A stretch of DNA of 6,269 nt from assembly GCA_027063325.1 (NCBI GenBank), contig JAMOSA010000266.1, positions 1-6,269 on the forward strand, in the 5' to 3' direction. The notes under the pieces were generated by a model. It did not search any database. It was not told the origin of the DNA and saw only the letters and a program-made list of their open reading frames with translations. Origin of the DNA: Campylobacteraceae bacterium (GTDB lineage Bacteria > Campylobacterota > Campylobacteria > Campylobacterales > Sulfurovaceae). Each line of letters starts with the position of its first letter. Position 1 is the stretch's first letter. A program made the translations under genes and the position numbers. Positions 5,014 to 6,269 of this stretch are shown one piece after another.

Positions 5014-5655
5014 ATGTCATTGAAGATTTTATTGCTTGAAGATGATGAACTGTTGGGTGAAACTATAGAAGATATGCTCAAAAGTGAAGGGTATGAAGTA
5101 GTATGGGTAACTAGAGGCAATGATGCTATTGATATGACATATGAAGAGAAGTTTGATTTGTATATATTTGATATTGGTGTACCAGATATTGATGGATTAG
5201 AGTTGCTTGAATCTTTAAGAGAAGCTGATGATACAACCCCAGCTATCTATATAAGTGCAAGGGTGGATATAGATTCAATTGCCAAAGGTTTTGAAAATGG
5301 TGCTTATGATTATATAAAAAAACCATTTTTCCCCGAAGAGTTACTTGTTAGAATAAGAGCTAGATTTAATAATAAAAAGATTAATCTATTGCAGTGTGGG
5401 GAATATACCTATGATTTGTCAAAAAAGATTTTATACAAAGATAATGAAGTTGTAAGTATGGGAGAGGTACAAAGAGAAGTTTTACATCTATTTATTACAA
5501 ATAGAGGTAGAGTACTAGATAAAAATCAGCTTTTGGAGTGTTTGTCCCAACCATCTGATGCTGCACTTAGGGTTGCTATAAACAAATTAAAACATGCAAC
5601 AGAGTTTAAGCTCAAAAATGTCAGAGGTGTAGGATATATACTTGAAGAGTGTTGA
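5014..5655 (+). CDS. OmpR/PhoB-family response regulator
   Basis: The protein has 213 residues from an ATG preceded by AAAGGGAG. The receiver domain (about 3-118) has the acidic pair D10/D11 (LLEDDE), the phospho-acceptor D53 (FDIGVPDIDG), switch residue S81 (IYISAR) and K103 before P104 (IKKPF), so it should be phosphorylated normally. The winged-helix DNA-binding domain (about 126-211) has a recognition helix near LRVAINKLKHA and ends NVRGVGYIL, the classic OmpR-type wing. The linker is very short. The gene sits 9 bases after the barrel gene and overlaps the sensor kinase by 14 bases, so the kinase is almost certainly its partner. The repeated AAACAGT/ACTGTTT arms at 3742-3831 are candidate sites for autoregulation. 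It matches no named regulator that I can identify, so no symbol is given. Confidence 0.95.
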   Translation: MSLKILLLEDDELLGETIEDMLKSEGYEVVWVTRGNDAIDMTYEEKFDLYIFDIGVPDIDGLELLESLREADDTTPAIYISARVDIDSIAKGFENGAYDYIKKPFFPEELLVRIRARFNNKKINLLQCGEYTYDLSKKILYKDNEVVSMGEVQREVLHLFITNRGRVLDKNQLLECLSQPSDAALRVAINKLKHATEFKLKNVRGVGYILEEC

Positions 5656-6269
5656 AAAAGAGTCTTTACTAAAGAGCTTTTTACTCTTTTTTCTCTCTAT
5701 GGGTGTAATGGTAATTGTTAATGCCTATCTAAACTACAACAGATTGTTAATAGAACTTGACAACCATATAAAATCAAAGATGCAAATATGCAGTTATGAT
5801 CTAAATTGTAGTGAATATAAGTTTGATTTTGTAGATTTGAAACAGGATAGATTAAATATATTAACTCATTCCAAAGATGGATCTATATATAGTGATTTTT
5901 CAATACCTGATTCAAATGTATATGCTCTTAGAGTAATACTTCCAAATAGTGTCTATAAACAAAAAAAATCAAAACTTCTTACCGATATATACAATCAACT
6001 CTTAATTGCACTTTTTATTGTTGTTTTACTCTCTATAATCTTTGCACTATATACTCTAAGACCCCTTAGAATGGCTTTGAATCTGATGGAAGAGTTTGTT
6101 AGAGATATTATGCATGATTTTAATACACCACTTTCTACTATCAGGATAAATGTGGCTATGATGCAAAAGCAGATGCCAGATAAAAAAGAGTTACAAAGAA
6201 TTGAAAGGGGGGTAGGTGCAATAGTTGATTTGCAACAAAACCTCAGAGAGTATTTGGAAAAAATTACTT
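5642..6269 (+). CDS. Membrane sensor histidine kinase, N-terminal part (cut by window end), TTG start
   Basis: The frame opens at TTG 5642 and runs 209 codons to the window edge. An in-frame TAG at 5630-5632 rules out longer starts; TTG is preceded by AGGAT (5631-5635) at good spacing, and no ATG lies before the first membrane segment. Residues 11-30 form TM1, 31-118 a small periplasmic domain, 119-138 TM2, and HDFNTPLSTI (158-167) the H-box with phospho-accepting His158. TM2 is only about 20 residues from His158, leaving no HAMP domain. The periplasmic domain holds Cys50 and Cys56 (QICSYDLNC), possibly a disulfide or a metal or redox site. The catalytic ATPase domain lies beyond the window. 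It overlaps the response regulator by 14 bases, so coupled translation and a cognate pair are expected. I recall this compact type as common in Campylobacterota. Kinase identity is secure; the signal is unknown. Confidence 0.88.
   Translation, partial: MKSVEKESLLKSFLLFFLSMGVMVIVNAYLNYNRLLIELDNHIKSKMQICSYDLNCSEYKFDFVDLKQDRLNILTHSKDGSIYSDFSIPDSNVYALRVILPNSVYKQKKSKLLTDIYNQLLIALFIVVLLSIIFALYTLRPLRMALNLMEEFVRDIMHDFNTPLSTIRINVAMMQKQMPDKKELQRIERGVGAIVDLQQNLREYLEKIT

Overview
The window looks like chromosomal DNA from a member of the Campylobacterota (Epsilonproteobacteria, Sulfurimonas/Sulfurovum-like). It is AT-rich and uses ATA (Ile) and AGA (Arg) heavily. The -10 boxes lack an obvious -35. The U32/PrtC-type protein and the short HAMP-less histidine kinase with an HDFNTPL H-box are of kinds I associate with this group. 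The assignment is from memory of these families, not from a search.

Layout. (1) 1-441 is the C-terminal tail of a large acidic protein whose start lies outside the window; it is made of perfect 135-bp tandem repeats and followed by a good intrinsic terminator. (2) 578-1994 is a two-gene, overlapping operon. The first gene is a reduced NtrC-like regulator (degenerate AAA+ remnant plus Fis-type helix-turn-helix). The second is a PAS protein with a degenerate histidine-kinase ATPase-like domain. Together they look like an NtrC/NtrB-type pair that has lost its standard catalytic parts. (3) 1995-2325 is a 331-bp gap between convergent genes. It holds an 18-bp operator-like palindrome, a -10-like box and a + strand terminator, so it may encode a small RNA. 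(4) 2326-3663 on the minus strand is a U32 'peptidase' family protein with the complete family signature and four cysteines, best read as the tRNA wobble-uridine hydroxylation enzyme TrhP (YegQ). (5) 3664-3855 is a divergent promoter region with a perfect palindrome and two inverted repeats sharing the same arm sequence. (6) 3856-6269 is a tight four-gene operon: a small exported very basic protein, an outer-membrane barrel with an N-terminal thrombospondin type-3 calcium-binding motif, an OmpR-family response regulator, and a membrane sensor kinase cut by the window edge.

How the genes may work together. The last four genes have gaps of 15 and 9 bases and then an overlap of 14 bases, and run from outer membrane and periplasm to inner-membrane sensor to regulator. 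The natural inference is an envelope-sensing two-component system that controls its own exported partners, with the repeated AAACAGT/ACTGTTT arms as candidate regulator sites. The 578-1994 pair is a separate regulatory unit whose target cannot be read from this window. No mobile element, CRISPR array, tRNA or rRNA was seen.
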